A stretch of 64,000 bases of DNA from Mesorhizobium sp. M1C.F.Ca.ET.210.01.1.1 (GCF_004791585.1 NZ_SRUU01000002.1:248001-312000); one strand, 5' to 3'; positions 53,621-63,841 are shown, counted from the first letter of the stretch. The notes: generated from the letters alone by a model not told the origin. A program made the numbers and translations.

Positions 53621-54010
53621 TTACTCCACCGGATGCTTGGCAAGCCAGTCCTGCATCTCTTTGATCTCGGCTTCCTGCGCCTTGACGACGCCTTCGGCGA
53701 GCTTACGAATTTCCGGGTCCTTGCCGTTGGCGATCACCACCTTGGCCATGTCGATCGCGCCCTGGTGATGCGGGATCATGCCGCGCACGAAATCGACATC
53801 GGCATTGCCGGTGTACCCGATCATCATGTCGTTGTGCATTTTGTCCATCGCCGCCTTGTAGCCGTCGGTGGCGGGGCTATCCGTACCCATCGCCATGCCG
53901 GCCATATTGTGCTTCGTCTCTTCCGACTGCGCCGGAACGCTTTCGAGGAACACGGCGAGCAGCATTCCCGCCGCCATCAAGAGCAGCACAATCTTCTTGG
54001 CCAAGGTCAT
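53621..54010 (-). CDS. DUF305 protein, probable periplasmic copper-binding (CopM-like)
   Basis: The 129-residue protein has a signal peptide or membrane anchor (about 5-22, KIVLLLMAAGMLLAVFL) followed by Met/His-rich segments (HNMAGMAMG, AAMDKMHNDMM) and the DUF305 core FVRGMIPHHQGAIDMAKVVI (about 75-94). Methionine and paired histidine residues suit Cu(I)/Cu(II) binding in the periplasm. It lies 44 bases downstream of a copper-ATPase gene on the same strand with its own AGGAG site, so the two probably form a copper-resistance operon. Confidence 0.86.
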   Translation of the reverse strand: MTLAKKIVLLLMAAGMLLAVFLESVPAQSEETKHNMAGMAMGTDSPATDGYKAAMDKMHNDMMIGYTGNADVDFVRGMIPHHQGAIDMAKVVIANGKDPEIRKLAEGVVKAQEAEIKEMQDWLAKHPVE

Positions 54011-54054
54011 CCAGTATCTCCTGTTGAATGGAATGTCGTATCTGGGGGCTTCGG

Positions 54055-56565
54055 TCAGAGTTTCAACGTTCTCAGTCGCAATGCGTTGCCGATCACCGAG
54101 ACCGACGACAGGCTCATCGCCACCGCCGCAATCATCGGCGACAGAAGCGTGCCGGTGAGCGGGTAGAGCACGCCGGCGGCGACCGGCACGCCGAGCACGT
54201 TGTAGAGGAAGGCGAAGAACAGGTTCTGGCGAATGTTGCGGATCGTCGTCTGGGCGAGCGTACGGGCTCTGACGATGCCGTTGAGGTCGCCCTTGACCAG
54301 CGTTATGCCGGCGCTTTCGACAGCGACATCGGCGCCCGTGCCCATGGCGATGCCAACGTCGGCGCCGGCCAGCGCCGGCGCGTCGTTGACGCCGTCGCCA
54401 GCCATGGCGACGCCGGCGCCCTTGGCGCGTAACTCCTCGACCAGAGCGCCCTTCTCATCCGGCAGCAGGCCGGCGCGAACCTCATCGATGCCGAGCCTGC
54501 CGGCGATCGCTTTTGCCGTGCGCTCATTGTCGCCGGTCGCCATGATGATCCTCAGGCCCCTGTCGTGCAGCGCCTTGATCGCTTCGGCAGTGGTTGCCTT
54601 GATCGGGTCGGCGACGGCGACGAAGCCGGCGAGCTTGCCGCCGACGGCAACGAACATCGCCGTCTTGCCTTCGCCCTGCAAGGCCTCAGCCTTTGCCGAA
54701 ACCGGTGCGGTGTCGACGCCGAGATCGGCCATCATCGCCGCGTTGCCGAGTGCGACTTTCCTGCCCGATACCGTGCCGGAGACGCCCTTGCCGGTGATTG
54801 CCTCGAAGTTTTCGGCCTCGGCAAGCTTGACGCCGCGTTCGGCGGCACCCTCGACGATCGCCTCGGCGAGCGGATGTTCCGAGCCTTTTTCGAGCGCTGC
54901 GGCGAGCGCCAGCAGATCGTTCCCGTCGCTGGCCTCGACAGCAACCACGTCGGTCAGCCGCGGCCTGCCCTCGGTCAAGGTGCCGGTCTTGTCGACGATC
55001 AGCGTATCGACGGAAGCGAAGCGCTCGAGCGCCGCCGCCTCCTTGATCAGCACGCCGGCTTGCGCGCCGCGTCCGGTCGCGGTCATGATCGACATCGGCG
55101 TGGCGAGACCGAGAGCGCAGGGACAGGCGATGATCAGCACCGATACAGCGGAGACGATGGCGAAGATCAGGCTCGGCTGAGGGCCGAACAGCGCCCAGGC
55201 GATGAAGGAAATGATCGCGACCAGCACGACAGCGGGAACGAAATAGAAGGACACGCGGTCGGCCAGCCCCTGGATCGGCGCGCGTGAGCGCTGCGCCTTG
55301 GCGACCATTTCGACGATGCGTGAGAGCGTCGTCTCGGCGCCGACCTTTTCGGCGCGCATGATCAGCGAGCCGTTCTTGTTCAGCGTGCCGCCGGTAAGGT
55401 TGTCGCCTTCGGTCTTCTCGACCGGGAGCGGTTCGCCGGTGATCATGGACTCGTCGATCGCCGAGCGGCCTTCCAGCACTATGCCGTCGACGGGAACGGC
55501 GTCGCCCGGACGGATGCGCAGCATATCGCCGACCTGCACGCTGTCGAGCGGCACATCCTTCTCGGAACCGTCGGCACCGATCAGCCGCGCCGTCTTCGGG
55601 GCAAGGTCGAGGAGCGCGCGGATGGCCGAGCCGGTGCGTTCGCGGGCTCTGAGTTCCAGCACCTGGCCGAGGAACACCAGCGCGACGATGACCGCGGCTG
55701 CCTCGAAATAGACCGGCACGGCGCCGTCATGGCCGCGGAACTGGTGCGGGAAGATGTCCGGGAACAGGGCGGCGACCACGCTGTAAAGATAGGCGGCGCC
55801 GACGCCGAGCGAGATCAGCGTCCACATGTTGGGGCTGCGATTCAGGATCGATTCCCAGCCGCGATGGAAGAAGGGCAAGGCCGCCCACAGCACCACCGGG
55901 CTCGCCAACGCCAGCTCTGCCCATGTCTTCGCCCGGCCGTCGATGAAGCTTTCGAAGCTCAAACCGAGCATCGGCGCCATGGCGGCGATGAGCAGAGGCA
56001 AGGACAAAACGGCGCTTACCCAAAGGCGACGGGTGAAATCCACCAGTTCCGGATTCGGCCCCTCGTCGCCGGTTGGCACGCCCATCGGCTCCAGCGCCAT
56101 GCCGCAGATCGGGCAGGAACCGGGCTTGTCGCGGATGATCTCGGGATGCATCGGGCAGGTGTATTGCGTGCCCTTCGGCATCGGCTCCGGCTCTGGCCGG
56201 CCGGCGAGGTATTTTGCCGGCTCGGCTTCGAACTTGGCCTTGCAGCCGCTTGAGCAGAAATAGAAGCCCTGGCCTTCGTGGCGCACGAAGTGCTTCGCGC
56301 TCGCGCGGTCGACACTCATGCCGCAGACGGGATCGATTGCGGTCAGATATGTTTCCGGATCGGCCTGGAACTTCGTGCGGCAGCGCTCGCTGCAGAAATG
56401 AAATGTCCGTCCGCCATGCTCGGCCGTCGGCTTGCCGGCGGCCGGATCGACCGTCATGCCGCAGACAGGGTCGCGAATCACCGCTTCGGCCGCAGGCGCG
56501 GCATTCTTGGCCGAACAGCAGGATGCGCCGTGTGCATGATGGTGGCTGTGGTCGGAATGGCTCAT
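54055..56565 (-). CDS. copA: Copper-exporting P1B-type ATPase with YHS domains
   Basis: The 836-residue pump has a His-rich tail (HSDHSHHHAHGASCC), two YHS domains (about 30-75 and 77-122; DPVCGM with FCSxxC), and a metal-binding zinc-ribbon-like segment YTCPMHPEIIRDKPGSCPICGM (about 134-155, read with gaps). There is no ordinary CxxC HMA domain. The transport CPC site is in IIACPCALGLATP, the phosphorylated Asp in DKTGTLTEG, and the nucleotide loop contains GDGVND. It exports Cu(I) across the inner membrane. The ATG at 56565 starts the His-rich tail. A CueR-type promoter precedes it. Confidence 0.9.
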   Translation of the reverse strand: MSHSDHSHHHAHGASCCSAKNAAPAAEAVIRDPVCGMTVDPAAGKPTAEHGGRTFHFCSERCRTKFQADPETYLTAIDPVCGMSVDRASAKHFVRHEGQGFYFCSSGCKAKFEAEPAKYLAGRPEPEPMPKGTQYTCPMHPEIIRDKPGSCPICGMALEPMGVPTGDEGPNPELVDFTRRLWVSAVLSLPLLIAAMAPMLGLSFESFIDGRAKTWAELALASPVVLWAALPFFHRGWESILNRSPNMWTLISLGVGAAYLYSVVAALFPDIFPHQFRGHDGAVPVYFEAAAVIVALVFLGQVLELRARERTGSAIRALLDLAPKTARLIGADGSEKDVPLDSVQVGDMLRIRPGDAVPVDGIVLEGRSAIDESMITGEPLPVEKTEGDNLTGGTLNKNGSLIMRAEKVGAETTLSRIVEMVAKAQRSRAPIQGLADRVSFYFVPAVVLVAIISFIAWALFGPQPSLIFAIVSAVSVLIIACPCALGLATPMSIMTATGRGAQAGVLIKEAAALERFASVDTLIVDKTGTLTEGRPRLTDVVAVEASDGNDLLALAAALEKGSEHPLAEAIVEGAAERGVKLAEAENFEAITGKGVSGTVSGRKVALGNAAMMADLGVDTAPVSAKAEALQGEGKTAMFVAVGGKLAGFVAVADPIKATTAEAIKALHDRGLRIIMATGDNERTAKAIAGRLGIDEVRAGLLPDEKGALVEELRAKGAGVAMAGDGVNDAPALAGADVGIAMGTGADVAVESAGITLVKGDLNGIVRARTLAQTTIRNIRQNLFFAFLYNVLGVPVAAGVLYPLTGTLLSPMIAAVAMSLSSVSVIGNALRLRTLKL

Positions 56566-56597
56566 GATCAAATGCCTCGGAATTCTCGAATGAGGCG

Positions 56598-56628
56598 GAC
56601 GTAGTCCTTCCAGTAACTGGAAGGTCAA
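56598..56628 (-). promoter_or_regulatory. CueR-type copper-responsive promoter of copA
   Basis: On the minus strand TTGACC (56628-56623) and TACGTC (56603-56598) are separated by 19 bases. The spacer region contains the perfect palindrome CCTTCCAGTAACTGGAAGG (56606-56624), essentially the known CueR/HmrR site at copA promoters. Activation by a Cu(I)-sensing MerR protein is strongly implied. No such regulator gene is adjacent; the only MerR gene in the window (7732) belongs to a different site type. Confidence 0.85.
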
Positions 56629-56754
56629 GGGCGGGTTTCGTTTTTTGGAAGATTTTGCCGGGCAGCCGCGGGTGGTGCTCCTCGTCTACTGCAGCAAAGC
56701 GCATTCGCCAGCCCCATACACAGCGCCGCGAAAACGCGCTATAGACGCCGCCGA

Positions 56755-59556
56755 ATGGCAAAGATCTCCCTGAAACTCGACGAAATCATCGACGGTGACG
56801 CCTTGCGCCGCGACATGACGGCGCTGACGGTGGCGAGCGCCGGTGACGGCTCCGGCAAGGCCACGCGCACAGCTGTCCTCCAGCTGCTCAAGGGCAGGCT
56901 TGGCGAGGGGCGGAAGATCGCGGAAGCGATGCTGAAGGAGGATGGCGGCGGCCATGCCTGCGCCGAGCGGCTGTCGCATCTGATGGATGAGCTGATCCGG
57001 GCGCTCTACGATTTCGCGGCCACCCATGTCTACCGGGTCAAGAACCGTTCCGTGGCCGAACGCATGGCGGTCGTCGCGGTTGGCGGCTATGGGCGCGGCA
57101 CGCTGGCCCCGGGATCCGACATCGACCTGTTGTTCCTGCTTCCCTACAAGCAGACGCCGTGGGGCGAGCAAATCGTCGAATACATGCTCTACATGCTGTG
57201 GGACATGGGGCTGAAGGTCGGCCATGCCACCCGCAACATCGAGGAGTGCCTGAGGCTGTCGCGCACCGACATCACCATCCGCACGTCGATCCTGGAAGCG
57301 CGCTTCCTGTGGGGCGAAAGCAAGCTCTATGACGAATTGCTGACCCGCTTCGACCACGAAGTGGTGCGCACGACCGGCCCCGAATATGTGCAGGCCAAGC
57401 TCGCCGAGCGCGACGAGCGCCATGCCAAGGCCGGCGAAAGCCGCTATCTGGTCGAGCCCAACGTCAAGGACGGCAAGGGCGGCCTGCGCGACCTTCAGAC
57501 GCTGTTCTGGATCGCCAAATACTTCTATCGCGTGCGCACCGGCGAGGAACTGGTCGAGAAAGGCGTTTTCACCGAGGCCGAATATCGCGAATTCCAGAAG
57601 GCAGAGGATTTCCTGTGGGCGGTGCGCTGCCACATGCATTTCCTGACCGGCAAGGCGGAAGAGCGGCTGCATTTCGACATTCAGCGCGAGATTGCCGAGC
57701 GGCTGGGCTACACGACGCATCCCGGCCTGTCGGCGGTCGAGCGCTTCATGAAGCACTACTTCCTCGTCGCCAAGGATGTCGGGGACCTCACCCGCATCTT
57801 CTGCGCCGCGCTCGAGGAAGAGCAGGCCAAGCACGTGCCGGGCTTCAACCGCATCTTCCTCACCTTCTCGCGGCGCAAGCGCAAGCTTGCCGGCACATCC
57901 GATTTCATCGTCGACAACCACCGCATCAACATCGCCGACGACATGGTGTTCGAGCGCGATCCGGTCAATCTTCTCAGGCTGTTCTGGTTCGCCGACAAGC
58001 ACGGGCTGGAATTCCATCCCGACGCGCTGAAGCTGCTCACCCGCTCGCTCGGCCTGGTCAACAAGTCGCTCAGGCGCGACGAGGAAGCCAACCGGCTCTT
58101 CCTCGACATCCTGACCTCCGACCGCAATGCCGAGCTCAATCTCAGGCGCATGAACGAGGCGGGGCTGCTCGGCAAGCTGATCCCCGATTTCGGCAAGATC
58201 GTCGCCATGATGCAGTTCTCGATGTACCACCACTATACGGTGGACGAGCATCTGATCCGCTGCATCGGCGTGCTGGCCGAGATCGAGCGTGGCGACGGCG
58301 CGAAAGTGCATCCGCTGGCCCATTCGCTGATGCCCGGACTGAAGAAGAGCCGCGAGGCGCTCTATGTAGCGGTGCTGCTGCACGACATTGCCAAGGGCCG
58401 GCCGGAAGACCATTCCGAAGCCGGCGCCAGGATCGCGCGGCGCATCTGCCCGCATATGGGGCTATCGGCGGCCGACACCGAGACGGTCGCCTGGCTGGTC
58501 GAGAACCATCTTGTCATGTCGATGACGGCGCAGACGCGCGACCTCAACGACCGCAAGACGATCGAGGATTTCGCTTCGATCGTGCAGTCGGTCGAGCGGC
58601 TGAAGCTGCTCTTGACCCTCACCGTCTGCGACATCAGGGGCGTCGGGCCGGGCGTGTGGAACGGCTGGAAGGGGCAATTGCTGCGCACGCTCTACTTCGA
58701 GACCGAGCTGCTTCTGACCGGCGGCTTCTCGGAAGTGTCGCGCGCCGAGCGTACGGCGGCCGCGCGCGAGCGGCTGGCAGAGGCGCTCTCCGCCTGGCCG
58801 GCGAAAGAACGCAAGCGCTATGTCGCCCAGCATTACGAGAACTATCTGCTGACCGTCGACCTGCCCGACCAGCTGCGTCATGCCGAATTCGTCCGCGAGG
58901 CGGATGCGGCCGGCAAGAAGCTCGCCACCATGGTGAAGACGCACGAATTCGAGGCGGTGACCGAAATCACCGTGCTGGCGCAGGACCATCCGCGCCTGCT
59001 CTCGGTAATTGCCGGCGCGTGCGCGGGGGCCGGCGGCAACATCGTCGACGCGCAGATCTTCACCACCTCGGACGGGCGCGCGCTTGACACCATCCTGATC
59101 TCCAGGGAATTCGACCTTGACGAGGACGAGCGCCGCCGCGCCGAGCGCGTCGGCAAGCTGATAGAGGACGTGCTGTCCGGCAGAAGCTGGCTGCCCGAGA
59201 TGATCGAGAAGCGCACCAAGCCGAAACGCGGCGCCAAGGCGTTCCGCATTCCGCCGCGCGCCGAGATCCGCAACACTCTGTCGAACCGCTTTTCTGTGAT
59301 CGAGATCGAGGGGCTGGACAGGCCGGGCCTGCTGTCCGAGATCACCGGCGCGCTGTCGGACCTTTCGCTGGACATCGCCTCGGCGCACATCACGACCTTC
59401 GGCGAGAAGGTCATCGATACCTTCTATGTCACCGACCTCACAGGACAGAAGATCGACAGCCCGACGCGCACGGCCACCATCCACAAGCGGCTGATCGACA
59501 CGCTGGAAGGCAATGCGCCCGAACGCAACGGCAAGGCCAAGGCGGCGGCCGAATGA
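56755..59556 (+). CDS. glnD: [Protein-PII] uridylyltransferase/uridylyl-removing enzyme
   Basis: GlnD senses glutamine and adds or removes UMP on PII proteins, setting nitrogen control. The 933-residue protein has the nucleotidyltransferase domain with [19 protein letters not shown] (GG at 110-111; metal Asp122 and Asp124), a helical PII-binding region, the HD domain with H543-D544 in [13 protein letters not shown], and two C-terminal ACT domains (about 736-800 and 845-915) that bind glutamine. It precedes murJ on the same strand by 39 bases, the usual alphaproteobacterial order. Confidence 0.96.
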   Translation: MAKISLKLDEIIDGDALRRDMTALTVASAGDGSGKATRTAVLQLLKGRLGEGRKIAEAMLKEDGGGHACAERLSHLMDELIRALYDFAATHVYRVKNRSVAERMAVVAVGGYGRGTLAPGSDIDLLFLLPYKQTPWGEQIVEYMLYMLWDMGLKVGHATRNIEECLRLSRTDITIRTSILEARFLWGESKLYDELLTRFDHEVVRTTGPEYVQAKLAERDERHAKAGESRYLVEPNVKDGKGGLRDLQTLFWIAKYFYRVRTGEELVEKGVFTEAEYREFQKAEDFLWAVRCHMHFLTGKAEERLHFDIQREIAERLGYTTHPGLSAVERFMKHYFLVAKDVGDLTRIFCAALEEEQAKHVPGFNRIFLTFSRRKRKLAGTSDFIVDNHRINIADDMVFERDPVNLLRLFWFADKHGLEFHPDALKLLTRSLGLVNKSLRRDEEANRLFLDILTSDRNAELNLRRMNEAGLLGKLIPDFGKIVAMMQFSMYHHYTVDEHLIRCIGVLAEIERGDGAKVHPLAHSLMPGLKKSREALYVAVLLHDIAKGRPEDHSEAGARIARRICPHMGLSAADTETVAWLVENHLVMSMTAQTRDLNDRKTIEDFASIVQSVERLKLLLTLTVCDIRGVGPGVWNGWKGQLLRTLYFETELLLTGGFSEVSRAERTAAARERLAEALSAWPAKERKRYVAQHYENYLLTVDLPDQLRHAEFVREADAAGKKLATMVKTHEFEAVTEITVLAQDHPRLLSVIAGACAGAGGNIVDAQIFTTSDGRALDTILISREFDLDEDERRRAERVGKLIEDVLSGRSWLPEMIEKRTKPKRGAKAFRIPPRAEIRNTLSNRFSVIEIEGLDRPGLLSEITGALSDLSLDIASAHITTFGEKVIDTFYVTDLTGQKIDSPTRTATIHKRLIDTLEGNAPERNGKAKAAAE

Positions 59557-59595
59557 CATCCATTTGACGCAATTCCGCAGGCAGTCATCCAGCGC

Positions 59596-61203
59596 ATGAG
59601 CCTTGTCAAGAAATTCGCCACCGTCGCTTCCGGCACGCTGATGAGCCGCGCGCTGGGTTTCGGCCGCGAGATGCTGATGGCAGCGGCGCTGGGCACCGGG
59701 CCCGTCGCCGACGCCTTCAACGCCGCCTTCCAGTTCCCCAACACCTTCCGTCGGCTGTTCGCCGAGGGCGCCTTCAACGCCGCCTTCGTGCCGCTGTTCG
59801 CCAAGGAGATCGAGACGCACGGCACTGATGGCGCCAAGCGCTTTTCAGAGGAAGTGTTCGGCGTGCTGTTCTCGGCGCTTTTGGCGCTCACCATCGCCAT
59901 GGAGCTGGCGATGCCGCTGATCGTGCGCTACCTGGTGGCGCCGGGTTTTGCCGACATTCCGGGCAAGTTCGAGACGACCGTCCGGCTCGCGACGATCATG
60001 TTCCCCTACCTCATCTGCATGTCGCTCGGCGCCATGATGGCGGGCATGCTGAATTCGCTGCGCCGCTATTTCGCGGCGGCGATCGCACCCGCCTTCCTCA
60101 ACATCATCCTGATCGGCGTCCTCGGCTATGCCTGGTATCACGGGGCGGACGCGCATGATGTCGGCTTCGGGCTCTCCTGGGGCGTGTTGGCGGCAGGCAT
60201 CGTGCAGCTCGCCATCGTCTGGGTGGCGGTGCGCCATGCCGGCATCTCGATTGGCTTCCGCCGGCCGAAGATGACGCCCAACGTCAAGCGACTCCTGATC
60301 CTGGCGCTGCCGGCGGCGATCACCGGCGGCATCACCCAGATCAACCAGTTGATCGGCACGGCGATCGCCTCGGGGCAGAACAGCGCCGTGTCGTCGCTGG
60401 CCTATGCCGACCGCATCTACCAGCTGCCGCTCGGCGTCGTCGGCGTGGCGGTGGCGATCGTGCTTTTGCCCGAACTGTCGCGGGCGCTGAAATCGGGCAA
60501 TCTGATCGAGGCCGCCAATCTGCAGAACCGCTCGGTCGAGTTCACTTTATTCATGACCTTGCCGGCGGCGGCCGCGCTTTGGGTGATGTCGGAGCCGATC
60601 GTGCGTCTGGTCTACGAGCGCGGCGCGTTTGCCGCCAACCATTCGACGCCGATCGTCGCCTCAATCCTGGCGATCTTCGGCCTCGGCCTGCCGGCCTTCG
60701 TGCTGATCAAGGCCTTCACCCCCGGCTACTTTGCGCGCGAGGACACGCGCACGCCGATGGTCTTCGCCGCCATCTCGGTCGGCGTGAATGTCGCCACGGC
60801 GCTGAGCTTGTTCCCGTCGATGGGCGCGCCGGGCATCGCGGTCGCTTCGGCCGTCGCCGGCTGGGTCAACGCCCTGATGCTGCTCGGCATGCTGATAAGG
60901 CGCGGCCATTGGGGCCGGGATATCCCCCTGCTCAAGCGCATTCCGCGGCTGGTGCTGTCGGCTGTGGTGATGGCGGTCGCGCTTTACTTCGCCGAGCACT
61001 ATTTCGCCACCAGGCTCGGACCCGGCTCGCCGCTGGTGGTCAAGGCGACGACGCTGTTCGCGCTGGTCGGAGGCGGTGCGGCGCTCTACTTCATCACCGC
61101 CTTCGGCACCGGCGGCGCCGATTTCGGCATGATCCGCAGGAACGTCAAGCGCGGTTCGGCAAAGGCGGTGCCGTCGGTCACGGAACAGTCTCCAGATCCG
61201 TGA
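59596..61203 (+). CDS. murJ: Lipid II flippase MurJ (MviN)
   Basis: The 535-residue protein has 14 predicted membrane helices and flips lipid II across the inner membrane during peptidoglycan synthesis. Family marks are the N-terminal TLMSRALGFGREMLMAAALG, FRRLFAEGAFNAAFVPLF, and the conserved charged residues in QINQLIGTAIASG and ADRIYQLPLGVVGVAVAIVLLPELSRA. The 39-base gap after glnD contains TTTGACGCAATTCCG (59563-59577), also found in the repeat at 38005-38110. The last 26 bases overlap the vapC gene read from the other strand. Confidence 0.95.
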   Translation: MSLVKKFATVASGTLMSRALGFGREMLMAAALGTGPVADAFNAAFQFPNTFRRLFAEGAFNAAFVPLFAKEIETHGTDGAKRFSEEVFGVLFSALLALTIAMELAMPLIVRYLVAPGFADIPGKFETTVRLATIMFPYLICMSLGAMMAGMLNSLRRYFAAAIAPAFLNIILIGVLGYAWYHGADAHDVGFGLSWGVLAAGIVQLAIVWVAVRHAGISIGFRRPKMTPNVKRLLILALPAAITGGITQINQLIGTAIASGQNSAVSSLAYADRIYQLPLGVVGVAVAIVLLPELSRALKSGNLIEAANLQNRSVEFTLFMTLPAAAALWVMSEPIVRLVYERGAFAANHSTPIVASILAIFGLGLPAFVLIKAFTPGYFAREDTRTPMVFAAISVGVNVATALSLFPSMGAPGIAVASAVAGWVNALMLLGMLIRRGHWGRDIPLLKRIPRLVLSAVVMAVALYFAEHYFATRLGPGSPLVVKATTLFALVGGGAALYFITAFGTGGADFGMIRRNVKRGSAKAVPSVTEQSPDP

Positions 61204-61582
61204 GCCTGAATTCGCCGGCCGTGGAGAGCATGGGAACGGCGTAGTAGCGCGCGCAAGCGTAGTGGAAGCAGTCGGCCATATTCAGAGGGATGGCGTTGCT
61301 GCGAAACCGCGACGCGGCCTCGACGGACAGCGATGCTGCCTCGGGCGCAGGCGGAAGCTCGCGCAAGGCAATGGCCCGTTCTTCGAGGAAGCGGCTCACG
61401 ATCTCCGCGCTCCTCGCAACCGGTATGGCCAGCTTTTCCGGTCGCGCGAGCGCCATTGCGGCCTCCCACGCGGCGATCGCCGAAGTGAACGGAGTCGACG
61501 CATCCATGACCGCCCGCGCACAGCGCTCGGCCTCAGCTTCGTTGCTCAGCATCGCGACGATGGCGGCGGCGTCGACGAACAT
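61178..61582 (-). CDS. vapC: VapC-family PIN-domain ribonuclease toxin
   Basis: The 134-residue PIN-domain protein has the acidic catalytic set: D4 in MFVDAAAIVAML, E40 in AAWEAAMAL, and D103 in LNMADCFHYACARYYAVPML, with a later D at the GEFRLTDLE end. VapC toxins are Mg-dependent RNases that cut tRNA or rRNA. The ATG overlaps the vapB stop by one base (TGATG). Its last 26 bases overlap murJ on the opposite strand, so it was inserted or has extended up to the murJ end. Target RNA unknown. Confidence 0.88.
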   Translation of the reverse strand: MFVDAAAIVAMLSNEAEAERCARAVMDASTPFTSAIAAWEAAMALARPEKLAIPVARSAEIVSRFLEERAIALRELPPAPEAASLSVEAASRFRSNAIPLNMADCFHYACARYYAVPMLSTAGEFRLTDLETVP

Positions 61583-61827
61583 CAGTCGTCACCGGAGAGC
61601 TCGTCATAGACCGAGCGCGGCAGTGGGTTGCGCGCCTGATCGCTGAGCTTGATCCCGAATTCGGCGCGCAGCCTTGCCGCCGTTTCCAGCGGCGTCTCGC
61701 GATTGCGGCGCCGCTCCAAGGCTTCGCGCATGGCGATCACGATAGCCTCGGTAATGCCGACGCCTTCGACCCTGGCGAAAGCGCGCGTCAGACTATCCGC
61801 TTCTTTGTTGCTGATGTTGATGGTCAT
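61582..61827 (-). CDS. vapB: VapB-family antitoxin (Rv0623/PSK-type)
   Basis: The 81-residue antitoxin reads MTINISNKEADSLTRAFARV at the N-terminus (ribbon-helix-helix DNA-binding part) and ALERRRNRETPLETAARLRA, then a C-terminal toxin-binding tail ending PRSVYDELSGDD. This is the Rv0623/PSK-type VapB pattern. The ATG at 61827 is the conserved start; a longer reading adds five atypical residues. It precedes vapC with a one-base overlap, and palindromic DNA upstream is the expected auto-regulatory operator. Confidence 0.87.
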   Translation of the reverse strand: MTINISNKEADSLTRAFARVEGVGITEAIVIAMREALERRRNRETPLETAARLRAEFGIKLSDQARNPLPRSVYDELSGDD

Positions 61828-61846
61828 CGCGAGCGCCCACATCGAT

Positions 61847-61876
61847 TTGTAGGTTAATTAATGTAGCAAGCTACAA
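61847..61876. promoter_or_regulatory. Operator of the vapBC pair
   Basis: TGTAGC-AA-GCTACA (61862-61875) is a perfect palindrome, and an outer pair TTGTAG (61847-61852) and CTACAA (61871-61876) shares its right arm. It lies 20-49 bases upstream of the vapB ATG in an AT-rich patch (TTAATTAA) that would hold the promoter. VapBC complexes typically repress from such inverted repeats. Confidence 0.7.
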
Positions 61877-61915
61877 CTGGAAATCAACATGCAGCGGGCC
61901 GGTTCGGCCCGGACC

Positions 61916-62542
61916 CTACCCGCGCTCCAGGGCGAGCTTTGCGCCGAACAGGATGAGCAGACCGCCGGCAAGGCGATCAATGGCGCGGCGCAGCCGCCGA
62001 TAGCCGTTCGAAACGGCTTCGGCCGCGAACAGCCAGACCACGCAGGCATACCAGCCGACCGAGATCGCCACCATCAGCACGACCGATGCGACCCCCAGCG
62101 TCAGCGAGGGCTGCGCCGGCAAGGCGACGGCAAAGACGCTGGCCACCGAAAGCGCTGAACGTGGATTGGCGAGGCTGGTCGCAAGGCCAATCCAGAAGGC
62201 GCGCCAAGTCGAAAATCCCCTGGAATCGACGGCCAATGCGCCGTCGGCCTCACTGCGCCTCTCGGCAAGCACGATCAACCTTAGGCCCGAATAGATGAGG
62301 TAGCCGGCGCCCGCCAGCTTCAACGCCGCATAGGCCCACGGCGCGGCCAGGAACAGCGCCTTGATGCCGGCAAGCCCGCAGACCCCCCAGATGGCGGTGG
62401 CGATGCCGATGCCGCAGACGGCGGCAAGGCCCGCGCCGCGCGAGCGCGCCACCGCGATCCGCGCCGTCATCAGGAAGTTCGGGCCAGGCGAGACCGCGGC
62501 GACCAGCCACACGGAAGCGACGGCAAGCAGATGTGAGAGCAT
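61916..62542 (-). CDS. LysE/RhtB-family amino acid or metabolite exporter
   Basis: The 208-residue inner-membrane protein has six predicted helices and the LysE-family start SHLLAVASVWLVAAVSPGPNFLMTARIAVARSRGAGLAAVCGI (read from residue 3), with the P-G-P-N motif at about 19-22. The middle LATSLANPRSALSVASVF holds the conserved N-P. It probably exports an amino acid or homoserine lactone-like compound. The ATG at 62542 is the family start; the long in-frame extension upstream crosses into trpS and is not coding. Confidence 0.87.
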   Translation of the reverse strand: MLSHLLAVASVWLVAAVSPGPNFLMTARIAVARSRGAGLAAVCGIGIATAIWGVCGLAGIKALFLAAPWAYAALKLAGAGYLIYSGLRLIVLAERRSEADGALAVDSRGFSTWRAFWIGLATSLANPRSALSVASVFAVALPAQPSLTLGVASVVLMVAISVGWYACVVWLFAAEAVSNGYRRLRRAIDRLAGGLLILFGAKLALERG

Positions 62543-62773
62543 GATGAGGATTCCAGGCGAGGCCACGATGCTAAGCCAGACCAGCCCAAAATGGCTAGGG
62601 CTCAATCCAGCCCTTACTCGGCCGACCTCTTGATCCGGCAATCGGCTTCGTCCATAAGCGCGCCGTCGCAAGACTTTCGCCGCACGCGGTTTCCAGCCGC
62701 ATGATTGGCTCCAAAAAGTCTGCAGCTTCTTGGAATCATGCTTGTACGGCCCTCCACAAGCCCTGAGGAACTC

Positions 62774-63841
62774 ATGTCCGCCTTCAAGCCACTCGTCTTT
62801 TCGGGCGTCCAGCCGACCGGCAATCTGCATCTCGGCAACTATCTCGGCGCCATCAAGAAATTCGTCGCCCTCCAGGAACAGTCCGACTGCATCTATTGCG
62901 TCGTCGACCTGCATTCGCTGACGGCGCAGCTCGTACATCAGGATCTCGGCGACCAGACGCGCTCGATCACCGCGGCGTTCCTCGCCTCCGGCATCGACCC
63001 CAAGAAGCACATCGTCTTCAACCAGTCGCGGGTCATGCAGCATGCGGAGCTCGCCTGGATCTTCAACTGCGTGGCGCGCATCGGCTGGATGAACAAGATG
63101 ACGCAGTTCAAGGACAAGGCCGGCAAGGACCGCGAGAACGCCTCGCTCGGCCTGCTCGCCTATCCGAGCCTGATGGCGGCCGACATCCTGCTCTACCGCG
63201 CCACCCACGTTCCGGTGGGCGAGGACCAGAAGCAGCATCTGGAGCTAACCCGCGACATCGCGCAGAAGTTCAACAACGATTTCTCGGACCGCATCGCGGC
63301 GCTTGGCGTCGGCGTCGAGATGCAAGTCGGCGAGGAGACCGTGAACGGCTATTTTCCGATCACCGAGCCTGTGATCGGCGGCCCGGCGGCGCGCATCATG
63401 AGCCTGCGCGACGGCTCGAAGAAGATGTCGAAGTCCGACCCCTCGGACCTGTCGCGCATCAACCTGACCGACGATGCCGACACCATCTCGAAGAAGATCC
63501 GCAAGGCCAAGACCGATCCCGAGGCTCTGCCGAGCGAGCTCGACGGGCTGGAAAGCCGGCCGGAAGCCGAAAACCTGGTCGGCATCTATGCCGGGCTGGC
63601 CGAGATCTCGAAGGCCGACGTGCTTAAGGAGTATGGCGGGCAGCAGTTTTCGGTGTTCAAGCCGGCGCTTGCCGACCTTGCGGTCGAAAAGCTCGCGCCG
63701 ATCGCTTCCGAGATGCGCCGCATCGAGGGCGACCGCGCCTATGTCGATGCCGTGCTCAAGGACGGCGGCGACCGCGCCCGCGCGATCGCCGAGGGCACGA
63801 TGAAGACGGTGCGCGACATCATCGGCCTGCTGCAGGACTGA
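62774..63841 (+). CDS. trpS: Tryptophanyl-tRNA synthetase
   Basis: TrpRS charges tRNA-Trp with tryptophan. The 355-residue class Ic enzyme has the HIGH-type motif [13 protein letters not shown] (H19-L-G-N22) and the KMSKS loop (217-221) in [13 protein letters not shown]. The tryptophan pocket region [21 protein letters not shown] is standard. The ATG at 62774 has GAGGA at correct spacing; an upstream in-frame ATG at 62705 gives an atypical tail. It follows murJ in the usual rhizobial order, with vapBC and lysE inserted between. Confidence 0.96.
   Translation: MSAFKPLVFSGVQPTGNLHLGNYLGAIKKFVALQEQSDCIYCVVDLHSLTAQLVHQDLGDQTRSITAAFLASGIDPKKHIVFNQSRVMQHAELAWIFNCVARIGWMNKMTQFKDKAGKDRENASLGLLAYPSLMAADILLYRATHVPVGEDQKQHLELTRDIAQKFNNDFSDRIAALGVGVEMQVGEETVNGYFPITEPVIGGPAARIMSLRDGSKKMSKSDPSDLSRINLTDDADTISKKIRKAKTDPEALPSELDGLESRPEAENLVGIYAGLAEISKADVLKEYGGQQFSVFKPALADLAVEKLAPIASEMRRIEGDRAYVDAVLKDGGDRARAIAEGTMKTVRDIIGLLQD

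Noticed and set aside
56686-58455. Minus-strand open frame of 589 codons opposite glnD
   Set aside because: Antisense shadow; glnD has all catalytic and ACT motifs on the other strand.
61916-63238. 440-codon reading of the LysE gene extended into trpS
   Set aside because: The extension upstream of 62542 is antisense to trpS, contains no domain, and the LysE family start is at 62542.
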